From: Novosphingobium meiothermophilum
GTDB taxonomy: Bacteria; Pseudomonadota; Alphaproteobacteria; Sphingomonadales; Sphingomonadaceae
DNA: 64,000 nt
Reading direction: 5' to 3'
Assembly (NCBI RefSeq): GCF_003171715.1
Contig: NZ_QGHL01000020.1
Span: forward strand, 186,001 to 250,000
The notes under the pieces are model-generated. The model was not told the DNA's origin. It ran no database searches and saw nothing but the letters and a program-made list of their open reading frames with translations. Both the position numbers and the translations under genes were made by a program. The first letter of the stretch is position 1. Every line of letters begins with the position of its first letter. Positions 19,594 through 28,389 of the stretch are shown in pieces.

Positions 19594-20220
19594 TCAATCC
19601 TCGTCGGGCACGAGTTCGCGCATGCCTGTTATGGCGCAGTTCGCACCTGCACGGGAATGGATGATGTCGCGCCCGGCGCAAAGCTGTCCGTCTTCGCTGC
19701 GTTCGATGTAGAAACCGGAATAAAAGTCGCGGGCATGGCAGCTCTTGTCGAGTCTTGCTCCAATGAGCTTGCGGTTGCGCATCACCAGCAGGAGACGGTC
19801 ACTGGATTCGAGCTGCACACCGGCAATATCGGCGATTGGCTGACATTTGGGCGCCTTGCGTTCATAAAAGCGCGGCGGTTGCAATGGCGTCTGCGGCTGC
19901 ATCGGTGGCGGTCCCAATGGTGCTCCCAGCATTTGTCCGGGAAAGCGTGGCGCGATCCTGATGATCATGCGCTGTTCGATCCGCACCTGGTTCCATGTCC
20001 AGTCAGCCAGACTTTGCGCGAAAAACGGCGCATAAGCGTTTGACGAGCTTGCCCTCACGGCCCCCAGAGGCGGTTCCGACGGAATTGCCGCTGCGCCAAA
20101 GCCGTCCCGCTCCATCCGCGCCACGCTCTCGTCCTGCAACGGGTTCAGCCGATCGACCGGCATAGCCGTGACGGACAGCAGCATCCCGATGGGAAAGAAG
20201 AGATGGGAAAGCGTGGACAT
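19594..20220 (-). CDS. Secreted hypothetical protein
   Basis: A 208-residue protein with an N-terminal hydrophobic stretch (LSHLFFPIGMLLSVTAM) that looks like a signal peptide or anchor, a Pro-rich middle (PGQMLGAPLGPPPMQPQTPLQPP) and a C-terminal half with four cysteines (KCQPIADIAG, KSCHARDFYSG, DGQLCAGRDI, GANCAITG) that could form disulfides in the periplasm. The middle half (YAPFFAQSLADWTWNQVRIEQRMIIRIAPR) is consistent with a folded domain. I do not recognise the family. Codon use and minus-strand third-position GC support a real gene. Confidence 0.65.
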   Translation of the reverse strand: MSTLSHLFFPIGMLLSVTAMPVDRLNPLQDESVARMERDGFGAAAIPSEPPLGAVRASSSNAYAPFFAQSLADWTWNQVRIEQRMIIRIAPRFPGQMLGAPLGPPPMQPQTPLQPPRFYERKAPKCQPIADIAGVQLESSDRLLLVMRNRKLIGARLDKSCHARDFYSGFYIERSEDGQLCAGRDIIHSRAGANCAITGMRELVPDED

Positions 20221-20378
20221 CTGTTCGAGCTGTTACCCTGATCGACCCCTGATGCGGAGATTCGCCTGACCGAAACTGCGCAGCCCGCCTTGCGTGCTTT
20301 AGTTTGTGTGCTTGAACCAGTGCTTAACCCCACGGCAATCAAAAATGAATTGCTCTTGGCGCTGGCTCGCAATAGCCG

Positions 20379-21803
20379 ATGCGCATGAGCGATGCGTTTC
20401 TTGATGAAGCGGCCCGCCTGCTGGGGCCGAAAGGCTGGACTACCGACGCGGAGTTGATGGAACCGTGGCTGACCGACTGGCGCGGCCGCTTCACCGGCAA
20501 GGCGTTCGGCATGGCATCTCCAGCATCGACGGAGGAACTGGCCGCGCTCGTCCGCCTATGCGCAAAGCACAAGGTGCCGCTGGTGCCGCAAGGCGGAAAC
20601 AGCGGAATGTCGGGAGGTGCCACGCCTTCGCCTGCGGGGACAGAGATCATCGTATCGATGCGGCGCATGAACCGCATCATCGCCATCAACAATGCCGATC
20701 GCACGGCGATCTGCGAAGCCGGCGTCATCCTGCAAACGCTCCACGAAAAGGCTTCTGAGCACTCACTGCGCTTTCCTCTCACTCTTGGGGGCAAGGGGTC
20801 TGCCACGATCGGCGGTTTGATCTCCACCAATGCCGGCGGAACCCAGGTCTTGCGCCATGGCTCGATGCGCGCGCTGGTTCTGGGCATCGAAGCGGTTCTG
20901 GCGGATGGTTCTGTCCTCGACCTGCTGACACCGCTCAAGAAGGACAACCGCGGCTTCGACCTGAAGCAGTTGCTGATCGGATCGGAAGGAACGCTTGGGC
21001 TGGTCACGACCGCGACAGTCAAACTGGAGCCGGCAATGGCCGGGCGCTGCGTCATCTGGGCGGGGACGCGATCGCTGCACGATGCCCGTGCGGTTCTGCT
21101 CCTGTTTGAATCTGCCGCAGGCGCAATGCTCGAAGGATTCGAAGTGCTTCCCCAGCACAGCCTTGAGGCCGTGCTCGCCTATAGCCCGGCAGCGCGGGCA
21201 CCATTGGCGGGCAAGCACGAATGGCATATTCTCGTCGAACTCGTGGCAAATGATGGCGATACCGCCAGCCGCCTGCCCGAAATTGCCGAAAACCTGCTGG
21301 CCAAGGCGCTGGAGCGCGATCTCATCGTCGATGCGACCATTGCAGCCAACGAAGATCAGGCCGAACGGCTCTGGCTGCTGCGGGAGACGATTTCGCCTGC
21401 CGAGCGTGCCATCGGCCCTGCCATGCAGCACGACATATCGGTGCCGGTGGACAAGATGCCTGCCTTTGTCGAAGCCATCGTGCCCTTGATCGAGGCGCGT
21501 TGGGCCGGGACGCGCGCTGTCTGCTTCGGCCATCTGGGAGATGGCAACGTGCACTTTCACGTCATCGCACCTCCGGGAGCCGACCGCGTGCTGTGGGAAG
21601 CCCATGACGGCAAGGCAATCAGCGCACAGGTTCACGACATGGTGAGCGCATGGGGCGGCTCGATCTCGGCCGAGCACGGCATTGGTCAGCTCAAGCGCGA
21701 TGAACTGGCCAGACTTGCCGATCCGGCCATGCTGGCCACCATGCGGGCGGTCAAGCAGGCCATGGATCCTGCAGGGCTGCTGAACCCCGGAAAGCTGATC
21801 TAA
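20379..21803 (+). CDS. FAD-binding oxidoreductase, D-2-hydroxyacid dehydrogenase type
   Basis: A 474-residue flavoprotein of the GlcD/D2HGDH/DLD family. The FAD-binding PCMH domain shows VPQGGNSGMSGGATP and GGLISTNAGGTQVLRHGSMRALVLGIEAVLADG, then GSEGTLGLVTTATV. The C-terminal domain has the metal- and substrate-binding blocks FGHLGDGNVHFHV and SAEHGIGQLKRDEL. The closest functional match by motifs is D-2-hydroxyglutarate dehydrogenase, which returns D-2-hydroxyglutarate to 2-oxoglutarate, though D-lactate cannot be excluded. It stands alone upstream of the SapC-family gene. Confidence 0.85.
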   Translation: MRMSDAFLDEAARLLGPKGWTTDAELMEPWLTDWRGRFTGKAFGMASPASTEELAALVRLCAKHKVPLVPQGGNSGMSGGATPSPAGTEIIVSMRRMNRIIAINNADRTAICEAGVILQTLHEKASEHSLRFPLTLGGKGSATIGGLISTNAGGTQVLRHGSMRALVLGIEAVLADGSVLDLLTPLKKDNRGFDLKQLLIGSEGTLGLVTTATVKLEPAMAGRCVIWAGTRSLHDARAVLLLFESAAGAMLEGFEVLPQHSLEAVLAYSPAARAPLAGKHEWHILVELVANDGDTASRLPEIAENLLAKALERDLIVDATIAANEDQAERLWLLRETISPAERAIGPAMQHDISVPVDKMPAFVEAIVPLIEARWAGTRAVCFGHLGDGNVHFHVIAPPGADRVLWEAHDGKAISAQVHDMVSAWGGSISAEHGIGQLKRDELARLADPAMLATMRAVKQAMDPAGLLNPGKLI

Positions 21804-21911
21804 CCCGGCTTGCGCCCCATTGCGCCAATCCCTAAGAACCGCAATTCCTGAATACCACGGACACGGCCGTTCGAACGGCGCGTCATGTGCTGCTTACTGG
21901 AGAGTTTCGAA

Positions 21912-22688
21912 ATGGCCAGCGCGCCGCAAGCCAACCTGCCGATGTTCTACAACGATCTCATGCCGCTCAACAGCCGCGACCATGCCACCTGGAAGGCACG
22001 GAATGCGGATGCGGCCCCTTGGCTCGTCGGCCAGCATGCCATCCCACTGACTGCCGAAGAGTTTCCTCAGGCAGCCCGCCATTATCCGATCATCTTTGCT
22101 TCCGGCGACAATCCGGTCCCGCTCGCGCTTATGGGCCTGAACGAAGGCGTGAACGTCTTTGTCGACGAAGCCGGAAAAGTCACCCAACCGATCTACATCC
22201 CGGCATACGTGCGCCGCTACCCCTTCCTTCTCGCCAAGCTGAACCCCAGCAGCGAAGAACTCTCGCTCTGCTTCGACCCTACGTCTGGCCTTCTGGGCGA
22301 ATCGGTTGAAGGGGTTGATCTGTTCGCCGATGGCCAGCCTTCCGAAGCCACCAAGTCAGCGCTTGGCTTTTGCGAGCAGTTCGAGCAGGCCGGGCAGCGC
22401 ACGCAGGCCTTCATCGACGAACTGAAGAAACATGACCTGCTCATGGAAGGCGAAGTGGCCATCCAGCAGGAAGGCCACGATCAGCCCTTCGTCTATCGCG
22501 GTTTCCAGATGGTCAACCAGGACAAGCTTCGCGAAGTGCGCGGCGATGTGCTGCGTGGCTGGGCGCAGAGCGGCCTTCTCCCGCTGCTTTATGCACACCT
22601 GTTCTCGCTTGAACTGATCAGCCAGATCTTTGGCGCACAAGTCCAGCTTGGCAAGGGCCCGGTTCCGGCAATCGCCATCCCGGCCTGA
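21912..22688 (+). CDS. SapC-family protein
   Basis: A 258-residue soluble protein beginning MASAPQANLPMFYNDLMPLNSRDHATWKAR, the characteristic opening of the SapC family, with YPIIFASGDNPVPLALMGLNEGVNVFVDE and YIPAYVRRYPFLLAK. SapC was named for S-layer-associated proteins in Campylobacter, but the homologues in Sphingomonadales and other proteobacteria have no proven role; they often sit near TonB receptors or tryptophan halogenases. Start 21912 has a GGAGAG Shine-Dalgarno. A strong terminator follows at 22749-22786. Confidence 0.8.
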   Translation: MASAPQANLPMFYNDLMPLNSRDHATWKARNADAAPWLVGQHAIPLTAEEFPQAARHYPIIFASGDNPVPLALMGLNEGVNVFVDEAGKVTQPIYIPAYVRRYPFLLAKLNPSSEELSLCFDPTSGLLGESVEGVDLFADGQPSEATKSALGFCEQFEQAGQRTQAFIDELKKHDLLMEGEVAIQQEGHDQPFVYRGFQMVNQDKLREVRGDVLRGWAQSGLLPLLYAHLFSLELISQIFGAQVQLGKGPVPAIAIPA

Positions 22689-22748
22689 GCGGCGTTCCCC
22701 CCGGTGCCATCTGCATAGCGGCGGCAACCGGTTGGCAACAGACCAGAC

Positions 22749-22786
22749 AAAAAACGCGGCGCAACCCTCGGTTCGCCGCGTTTTTT
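22749..22786. terminator. Rho-independent terminator after the SapC-family gene
   Basis: AAAAAA-CGCGGCG, a 12-base loop with extra pairing (AACC/GGTT), then CGCCGCG-TTTTTT. The A- and T-tracts make it a symmetric intrinsic terminator that could work in both directions. Confidence 0.85.
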
Positions 22787-22879
22787 CTTTGAGTGTTGCA
22801 AAAATCCCTCGAATCCTCTTGCGGCGCGCCGGGACCACGCCTATCTTGTGAACGTTATGTCGCGGCTCCCCTCATGGCC

Positions 22880-22954
22880 CGATATGACTGGTGCACCTTG
22901 TGCACCTCCTCCCTGAACCTTGGCCACCTGGGGCTTTGCTCCAGGTGGTTTTTT
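22880..22954 (+). ncRNA. Candidate small RNA with anti-Shine-Dalgarno motif
   Basis: Between the SapC terminator and the next minus-strand gene lies a self-contained structure on the plus strand. It has a GTGCAC-CTT-GTGCAC hairpin (22891-22905), an unpaired stretch that begins CTCCTCCC (22906-22913, complementary to GGGAGGAG-like ribosome binding sites), and a perfect intrinsic terminator (22924-22954). No plus-strand gene is available for that terminator to serve. CCUCC-type seed regions are common in alphaproteobacterial trans-acting sRNAs. The 5' end and promoter were not identified, so the start coordinate is approximate. Confidence 0.5.
22924..22954 (+). terminator. Intrinsic terminator of the candidate small RNA
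   Basis: CCACCTGG, a 9-base loop, CCAGGTGG, then six T. The stem is perfect and the T-run is only on the plus-strand side. The flanking minus-strand gene ends at 23009 and would run into the reverse of this element, where no T-run follows. Confidence 0.8.
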
Positions 22955-23008
22955 CATGCGTGACGGCGCGGACGCAGAACATGACGACGCAGCAAGCGGC
23001 AAAGCCGT

Positions 23009-23971
23009 CTATTCTGCGGCAATGCGCCAGCGCTCCTGATGCGGTGCCCGCCCCAGTTCGGCCACATCGGAGGCAAGCCGACGCACTAGCGCAATCAGCA
23101 TGTCCACCGTCGCCTCGAAACCGGTTCCCGGTTCGGCCATCCGCGAATCAAGATAGGCGGTCCGGTCGATCTCGATCTGAAGGCAATGGACGCCCTCACC
23201 CCTGCGGGCATGGCGTTCGAGAACATATCCTCCGGCATAAGGACGGTTATGCGATGCCCGGCGGCCCGCTTCGGCAAGGATGCTGAAAGCCGATCCGACG
23301 ATACCCCCGTCGCAGGATGCACCGAAGCGGTCTCCCACAACGATCTCCGGCGCTGCCTCTCCCGGTGAACGGGCCGCAAGCGGGGGCATTGAGTGAAGAT
23401 CGATCAGCAATGCAGCGCCCCAGCGGTCGCGTATGGTTGCAAGGGCTTTGGCAAGCGCATCATGATAAGGCTGATGGATGGCGGCTATGCGCTCTTGCAG
23501 CTCGGCGTGATCCAGGCGGCGCTTCCACAACTCGCCAAGCCCTGGAAGGCGGCGAGGAACAAGGCCGAGGCCGCTTCGTGCGCGCCGCGCAAAACCGCTT
23601 GGCGCCGAGGAAGCATCGGCAGGCATGCCGCCCAGCATTTCCCAGTCCACGTCATCGCTGGCCCGGTTGAGATCAAGCATGGCGCGCGGCGCATGGGCCA
23701 CCAGCAGGGCCGCGCCGGTGGCCGCGGATACCGCCTGTCCAAGCAGATCGGCATAGCGGTCTTCAAGGCGCGGTGCGGCAAAGGCCGGATGGCGCATGCG
23801 CTCAAGCAGCGACTTGGCATAGGCGCGCCCGGCATGAGGAACGGCTATGACCACCGGGATCGGCGATGGGTCTATCAGCTTGAGCGAGAAGGCCGGCACT
23901 CCGGGGTTGCCGGGCACCGAGCCGCCTGAGATCAGCGCCGAATCACCGTCATGCTCGCTCGAATGCCGCAT
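23009..23971 (-). CDS. N-formylglutamate amidohydrolase family protein
   Basis: A 320-residue zinc hydrolase of the FGase family. Metal and active-site blocks are visible: VVIAVPHAGRAYA near the N-terminus, LEDRYADLL, ALLVAHAPRAMLDLNRA, and LLIDLHSMPPL with the metal histidine, then CLQIEIDRTAYLD. Classical members deformylate N-formylglutamate in histidine breakdown, but no hut genes are nearby, so another N-formyl or carbamoyl substrate is possible. The start at 23971 (MRHSSEHDGD) is preferred to 24046. It is divergent from cpdR. Confidence 0.8.
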   Translation of the reverse strand: MRHSSEHDGDSALISGGSVPGNPGVPAFSLKLIDPSPIPVVIAVPHAGRAYAKSLLERMRHPAFAAPRLEDRYADLLGQAVSAATGAALLVAHAPRAMLDLNRASDDVDWEMLGGMPADASSAPSGFARRARSGLGLVPRRLPGLGELWKRRLDHAELQERIAAIHQPYHDALAKALATIRDRWGAALLIDLHSMPPLAARSPGEAAPEIVVGDRFGASCDGGIVGSAFSILAEAGRRASHNRPYAGGYVLERHARRGEGVHCLQIEIDRTAYLDSRMAEPGTGFEATVDMLIALVRRLASDVAELGRAPHQERWRIAAE

Positions 23972-24152
23972 CGGCAAACCGTGCAACCGATTCGCAACGA
24001 AGTCAAAAGACTGTCGCCCCCTTTCTGGACTGTCCTGCAAAGCCATTAGGTGACATGGACAAGAATGTTAACTTCATCAGGCGTAAGCTGCGCACCTTTC
24101 CCGATGAATCTCTCCCCGTGCCCAACGGCACCAAAGACAAGACAGGTTGGCC

Positions 24153-24536
24153 ATGATCCGCATCCTGCTCGCCGAAGACGAAGAGGCGATGCGCACCTAT
24201 CTTACCCGCGCGCTTGAGAACGCTGGGTTTTCCGTTGTTGCGGTTGACCGCGGCACGGCCGCCGTGCCCCTTCTGGAAAGGGAACAGTTCGACCTTCTGC
24301 TGTCCGACATCGTCATGCCGGAGATGGACGGGATCGAACTGGCGCAACGCTGTGCCGAGATCAGTCCGGCGACGAAGGTCATGTTCATCACCGGGTTTGC
24401 TGCCGTGACCCTCAAGGCGAATCGCGAAGCCCCTCAGGCCAGAGTGCTATCGAAGCCCTTCCACCTGAAAGACCTTGTTCTGGAGGTGCAGCGCGTGTTC
24501 GAGGACACGGCTTTCGCAGGATCGCACCAGCCCTGA
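24153..24536 (+). CDS. cpdR: CpdR-type single-domain response regulator
   Basis: A stand-alone receiver domain of 127 residues. The acidic pair (LLAEDEEAMRTYL), the phospho-acceptor aspartate (LLLSDIVMPEMDGIEL), the switch threonine (MFITGFAAVTL) and the lysine (VLSKPFHLKDLV) are all present. The sequence follows Caulobacter CpdR closely. When unphosphorylated, CpdR primes ClpXP and brings it to substrates such as CtrA and PdeA, linking the CckA-ChpT phosphorelay to cell-cycle proteolysis. The ATG at 24153 is preferred to the TTG at 24147. The gene ends about 140 bp before tRNA-Val. Confidence 0.92.
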   Translation: MIRILLAEDEEAMRTYLTRALENAGFSVVAVDRGTAAVPLLEREQFDLLLSDIVMPEMDGIELAQRCAEISPATKVMFITGFAAVTLKANREAPQARVLSKPFHLKDLVLEVQRVFEDTAFAGSHQP

Positions 24537-24676
24537 CCAGTGGCTTGGCTCAGCGGTCGGCACTGGATTGCGACCTCATGCGGATTCCCCCTTGCCTTGG
24601 CTTTTGACCGAGGCTAATGGGCCGCTTCCAAACGGCGAACACTCCATGTGTGAAGCTGCTTGAAGCTCGATGGTGC

Positions 24677-24751
24677 GGGCGTATAGCTCAGTGGTAGAGC
24701 ACTATGTTGACATCGTAGGGGTCGCAAGTTCAATCCTTGCTACGCCCACCA
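24677..24751 (+). tRNA. tRNA-Val (anticodon GAC)
   Basis: A full cloverleaf is visible: acceptor GGGCGTA/TACGCCC, D-arm GCTC...GAGC, anticodon stem CTATG/CGTAG with loop TTGACAT (anticodon GAC, one G-U pair in the stem), T-arm GCAAG-TTCAATC-CTTGC, and an encoded 3' ACCA. It reads GUC and GUU valine codons. A hairpin terminator follows 16 bases after the CCA. Confidence 0.95.
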
Positions 24752-24766
24752 TCTGGAAAACCTGAA

Positions 24767-24793
24767 GGGGCGGCGCGCAAGTGCCGCCCTTTT
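24767..24793 (+). terminator. Terminator after tRNA-Val
   Basis: GGGCGGC, an 8-base loop, GCCGCCC, then TTTTCGCTTTT. It lies directly between tRNA-Val and the convergent GT87-type gene and ends the tRNA transcript. Confidence 0.75.
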
Positions 24794-24799
24794 CGCTTT

Positions 24800-25990
24800 T
24801 CAGGCGCAGGCCAAGTCTTTGCGCCCCTCCGGCACCCGTCGGACCAGCAACAGAAATACCGCAAGCACAATGATCGGTGCGATCGGCACACCAAGCATGG
24901 TGCCAAGTGGCCGCGCGAATGCAGGCATGGCAAAGGCTATCGCTGCCACCGTCCGCCCCCATGGCCGGCGTGTTGAATCGCTGAGAACAACCAAGGGAAA
25001 GGCCAGCAGCAGGAAATCGTAATCAAGCACGAACGGCGTTACCAGCAAGGCACCCGTCAGCATCGCTGCGCCCACTTGCCGGGTCAGCCCTTCACGCCAG
25101 GCAGAATGGGCCAGCATCGCAGCAACCAGCAGGGCAAGCGCCGCCTGCGCGCCATAGGCCAGAGCAGTGCCGAATCCCAGAAGGCGCATCGCGGCAAACA
25201 GGCTCTGCATCTTGCCGAAGCCGATGGCACCTTGCGCCATGGCCTGCTGCGCCGGACCGGAAACCGCCAGCCATTCGGCCCATATTCCGTAACCGAACAT
25301 CAAACTTGCCAGCAGCGCCGATGTCGCAACGGTCGCAACCGCCCAGCCGATGATCCGCCACTGCCTTGCAGCAAGCAGAACGATCGGCACCAGGACGCCG
25401 AACTGCGGCTTGAAGGCAGCAAGGCCGAAAAGAACCCCCGCAAGCGCCGCCTGTCCACGCACTGCCATCAGCACGCTGCCACCCAGCAAGGCGGCCAGCA
25501 AAAACGATGTCTGCCCATGGGTTAACGTGATGAGAACAGGCGGAAAGGCCAGAACGGGAAGAATGCCCGCCTGCCGGCTCCAGCCGCGAACGGCGGCCAT
25601 CCATGCCCCCCCGGTCAGCACGAGCCACGATGCAAGCGCGGGGAAATACCCCGCGAGGCCCAGCAGCCAGCACCAGAGCAGGAAGATCGGCGGATAGAAA
25701 AATGCGGTGTACCCGGACTGACCGGGCCAGACCATGCGCTCGGCTGCTGCATGGATTGCTGGATCGTAGGGGCTGGCACCGGCATGAACCACCGTGCCAG
25801 CCGCCCAGAAACTCACGAAATCGGTGCCCAGCAGCCTGCCCTGTGGATCAATGCCGCCGTTCAGTGAAAGCAGAAGCCAGCCAAGTGACACCACGTTGAC
25901 CAGTGCCAGAATGGCCAGATAGGCCCGGACGCGCCTGGCATGGAGCCAGGCGCCCGATCGCAGTTCGGAAATCAGACGGTCCAGCCCCAT
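24800..25990 (-). CDS. GT87-type (DUF2029) polytopic membrane protein
   Basis: A 396-residue protein with about ten hydrophobic helices. The first extracytoplasmic loop carries GTDFVSFWAAGTVVHAGASPYDPAIHAAAE, the acidic motif pattern of glycosyltransferase family 87/DUF2029 (C-fold polyprenol-phosphate-mannose-dependent transferases). LAGVLFGLAAFKPQFGVLVPIVLL is also typical. It probably transfers a sugar from a lipid donor on the periplasmic side of the inner membrane; the acceptor is unknown. Convergent with tRNA-Val and followed upstream by a crotonase gene. Confidence 0.75.
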   Translation of the reverse strand: MGLDRLISELRSGAWLHARRVRAYLAILALVNVVSLGWLLLSLNGGIDPQGRLLGTDFVSFWAAGTVVHAGASPYDPAIHAAAERMVWPGQSGYTAFFYPPIFLLWCWLLGLAGYFPALASWLVLTGGAWMAAVRGWSRQAGILPVLAFPPVLITLTHGQTSFLLAALLGGSVLMAVRGQAALAGVLFGLAAFKPQFGVLVPIVLLAARQWRIIGWAVATVATSALLASLMFGYGIWAEWLAVSGPAQQAMAQGAIGFGKMQSLFAAMRLLGFGTALAYGAQAALALLVAAMLAHSAWREGLTRQVGAAMLTGALLVTPFVLDYDFLLLAFPLVVLSDSTRRPWGRTVAAIAFAMPAFARPLGTMLGVPIAPIIVLAVFLLLVRRVPEGRKDLACA

Positions 25991-26041
25991 GGCAACAGCA
26001 TGTGCAGCACGGGTGCCGGACTGTCCATCATCAAGCGCTGT

Positions 26042-26806
26042 TCACTTGCCCTGCCAGTTGGGCTTGCGCTTTTCGGCAAAGGCAGCCGCGCCCTCGCGCG
26101 CATCCGATGAGGAGAACACCGGCGCGATGTAGGCCTGCTGCTTCTGCCACATTTCCGCTTCGGTCCACTCGTGCGAATCGCGGATAATGCCCTTCGATGC
26201 GATAAGCGCCAGTGGACCGTTTTCAGCAATGCGGGCTGCCAGCGCCTTGGCGCCTTCGATTGCCGGGCCATCGGTGATCTGGTTGATGAAGCCCAGTTCA
26301 TAGGCGCGCTGCGCAGTGATGAAATCCCCGGTCAGTGCCAGTTCCATGGCTATGCGCGGCGGGATCTGGCGCGGCAGCTTGATCAAGCCTCCTGCGGCTG
26401 CGGCAAGGCCCCGCTTCACTTCGGGAATGCCGAACTTCGAAGCAGCGCTGGCCACGATCAGGTCGCACGAAAGCGCCAGCTCCATTCCCCCTGCAAGCGC
26501 ATAGCCATCGACGGCAGCGATGATGGGCTTCTTGGGTGTCCATTCCGAAAGCCCGCCGAAGCCACGCCCCGGTATCGAGGGTGATTCGCCGCGCAGAAAA
26601 CCCTTGAGGTCCATACCCGAACAGAATGTCCCGCCAGCTCCGGTCAGGATGGCGCAGCGCAGGTCGGCCTCGGCATCCAGACGGTCCATCGCCGCCGAAA
26701 TACCCTCGGCAGCAGCCTTGTTCATCGCATTCTTCGCTTCCGGCCGATTGATCGTGACAATCAGGACATTGCCATCAACTTCCGTGAGGACTTCCGCTTC
26801 GCTCAT
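26042..26806 (-). CDS. Enoyl-CoA hydratase/isomerase (crotonase family)
   Basis: A 254-residue crotonase-fold enzyme. The oxyanion-hole blocks are AILTGAGGTFCSGMDLKGFL and AAVDGYALAGGMELALSCDLIVA, and FGIPEVKRGLAAAAGGLIKLPRQIPP supplies one of the usual catalytic glutamates. It hydrates 2-enoyl-CoA or acts on a related acyl-CoA in fatty or aromatic acid breakdown. The start at 26806 (MSEAEVLTEVDGNVLIVTINRPEAKNAM) matches family starts. The C-terminal AAFAEKRKPNWQGK is typical. Divergent from icd. Confidence 0.9.
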   Translation of the reverse strand: MSEAEVLTEVDGNVLIVTINRPEAKNAMNKAAAEGISAAMDRLDAEADLRCAILTGAGGTFCSGMDLKGFLRGESPSIPGRGFGGLSEWTPKKPIIAAVDGYALAGGMELALSCDLIVASAASKFGIPEVKRGLAAAAGGLIKLPRQIPPRIAMELALTGDFITAQRAYELGFINQITDGPAIEGAKALAARIAENGPLALIASKGIIRDSHEWTEAEMWQKQQAYIAPVFSSSDAREGAAAFAEKRKPNWQGK

Positions 26807-27026
26807 CGCATCTCTCCGCTTCTGGATATTCAAGCCCGCCAAACTGACAAACCTGCCTGACTGGCAACCTGGCTTAACCGGTCACTTAAATCTGTGCATC
26901 GCCAGAACGTCCCTGTCCAGTGGTCGCGTTCCAAATCTTGCGCGAATCGGCTCCCTGCCTTGCACCGGCGCAGGCCTCTGCTAAGGGGGTGCGCGATTTC
27001 TCCCCAGCTTGAAAGACAGGACGGTT

Positions 27027-28250
27027 ATGGCGAAGATCAAGGTGAAGAACCCGGTCGTCGAACTCGACGGCGACGAAATGACCCGGATCATCTGGGAATG
27101 GATCCGCGAGCGTCTGATCCTCCCCTACCTCGATATCGATCTCAAGTATTACGATCTCTCGGTCCAGAAGCGCGACGAGACCAACGACCAGATCACCATC
27201 GATTCCGCCAATGCGATCAAGCAGTATGGCGTGGGCGTGAAGTGCGCCACCATCACGCCTGACGAAGCCCGCGTCGAGGAGTTCGGCCTCAAGCAGATGT
27301 GGAAATCGCCCAACGGCACGATCCGCAACATTCTGGGCGGCGTGGTCTTCCGCGAACCCATCGTGATTCAGAACGTGCCCCGTCTGGTTCCGGGATGGAC
27401 CGACCCGATCGTGGTCGGCCGCCATGCCTTTGGCGACCAGTATCGCGCCACTGATTTCGTTGTCCCCGGCCCCGGCAAGCTGCGTCTCGTCTGGGAAGGC
27501 GACAATGGCGAGACGATCGACCGCGAAGTCTTCCACTATCCTTCGGGCGGCGTCGCCATGGCGATGTACAACCTTGATGATTCGATCCGCGATTTCGCGC
27601 GCGCCTCGTTCAACTATGGTCTGTCGCTGGGCTGGCCGGTCTATCTGTCGACCAAGAACACCATCATGAAAGCCTATGACGGCCGCTTCAAGGATCTGTT
27701 CCAGGAAGTGTTCGACACCGAAGGCTTCAAGGAAAAGTTCGCCGCCGCCGGCATCAGCTATGAACATCGTCTGATCGACGACATGGTCGCCTCGGCGCTC
27801 AAGTGGTCGGGCAAGTTCGTCTGGGCCTGCAAGAACTACGACGGTGACGTCCAGTCCGACACCGTGGCGCAGGGCTTCGGCTCGCTCGGCCTGATGACCT
27901 CGGTTCTGATGACGCCCGATGGCAAGACCATCGAGGCCGAAGCCGCCCATGGCACCGTGACCCGTCACTACCGCCAGCACCAGCAGGGCAAGCAGACCTC
28001 GACTAACCCGATCGCCTCGATCTTCGCATGGACTCGCGGCCTGATGTATCGCGGCAAGTTCGACGAGACCCCGGATGTCGTGCGCTTTGCCGAAACGCTT
28101 GAGCGCGTCTGCATCGAAACCGTCGAAAGCGGCAAGATGACCAAGGATCTCGCGCTGCTCATCGGTCCCGATCAGGCATGGATGACGACCGAAAAGTTCT
28201 TCGAGGCCATCGTCGAGAACCTCGAAGCGGAAATGAAGAACTGGGCATAA
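27027..28250 (+). CDS. icd: NADP-dependent isocitrate dehydrogenase
   Basis: TCA-cycle enzyme, 407 residues, of the eukaryotic-like type II class rather than the E. coli Icd class. The family start [23 protein letters not shown] is clear. Substrate and metal residues occur in [19 protein letters not shown] and [22 protein letters not shown], and the NADP-binding block is [11 protein letters not shown]. Start 27027 has an AGGACGG Shine-Dalgarno. A strong terminator follows at 28281-28309. About 220 bp upstream to the divergent crotonase gene holds the promoters, with no further gene seen. Confidence 0.95.
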   Translation: MAKIKVKNPVVELDGDEMTRIIWEWIRERLILPYLDIDLKYYDLSVQKRDETNDQITIDSANAIKQYGVGVKCATITPDEARVEEFGLKQMWKSPNGTIRNILGGVVFREPIVIQNVPRLVPGWTDPIVVGRHAFGDQYRATDFVVPGPGKLRLVWEGDNGETIDREVFHYPSGGVAMAMYNLDDSIRDFARASFNYGLSLGWPVYLSTKNTIMKAYDGRFKDLFQEVFDTEGFKEKFAAAGISYEHRLIDDMVASALKWSGKFVWACKNYDGDVQSDTVAQGFGSLGLMTSVLMTPDGKTIEAEAAHGTVTRHYRQHQQGKQTSTNPIASIFAWTRGLMYRGKFDETPDVVRFAETLERVCIETVESGKMTKDLALLIGPDQAWMTTEKFFEAIVENLEAEMKNWA

Positions 28251-28280
28251 GACCCGGCGTTTTCACAAGCCGACAGAAGC

Positions 28281-28309
28281 AAGGCCCCGGTGCACGCCGG
28301 GGCCTTTTT
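28281..28309 (+). terminator. Terminator of icd
   Basis: AAGGCCCCGG, loop TGCACG, CCGGGGCC, then TTTTT. A strong intrinsic terminator 30 bases past the icd stop. Confidence 0.85.
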
Positions 28310-28389
28310 CATGCGGAAGGACCGCACCCTGCCACAACGAGGCCAATCGCGGTCGTGACACGAAGCCCCCCCTCCCCTACGCTGGCACC

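Noticed and set aside
22689..23008. CRISPR array or tandem repeat in the SapC downstream gap
   Set aside because: Only two hairpins and one short palindrome are present; no repeat-spacer periodicity was seen here or elsewhere in the window.
24677..24751. tRNA-Val as an integration site for a genomic island
   Set aside because: No integrase gene and no duplicated tRNA 3' end nearby; the flanks are ordinary chromosomal genes.
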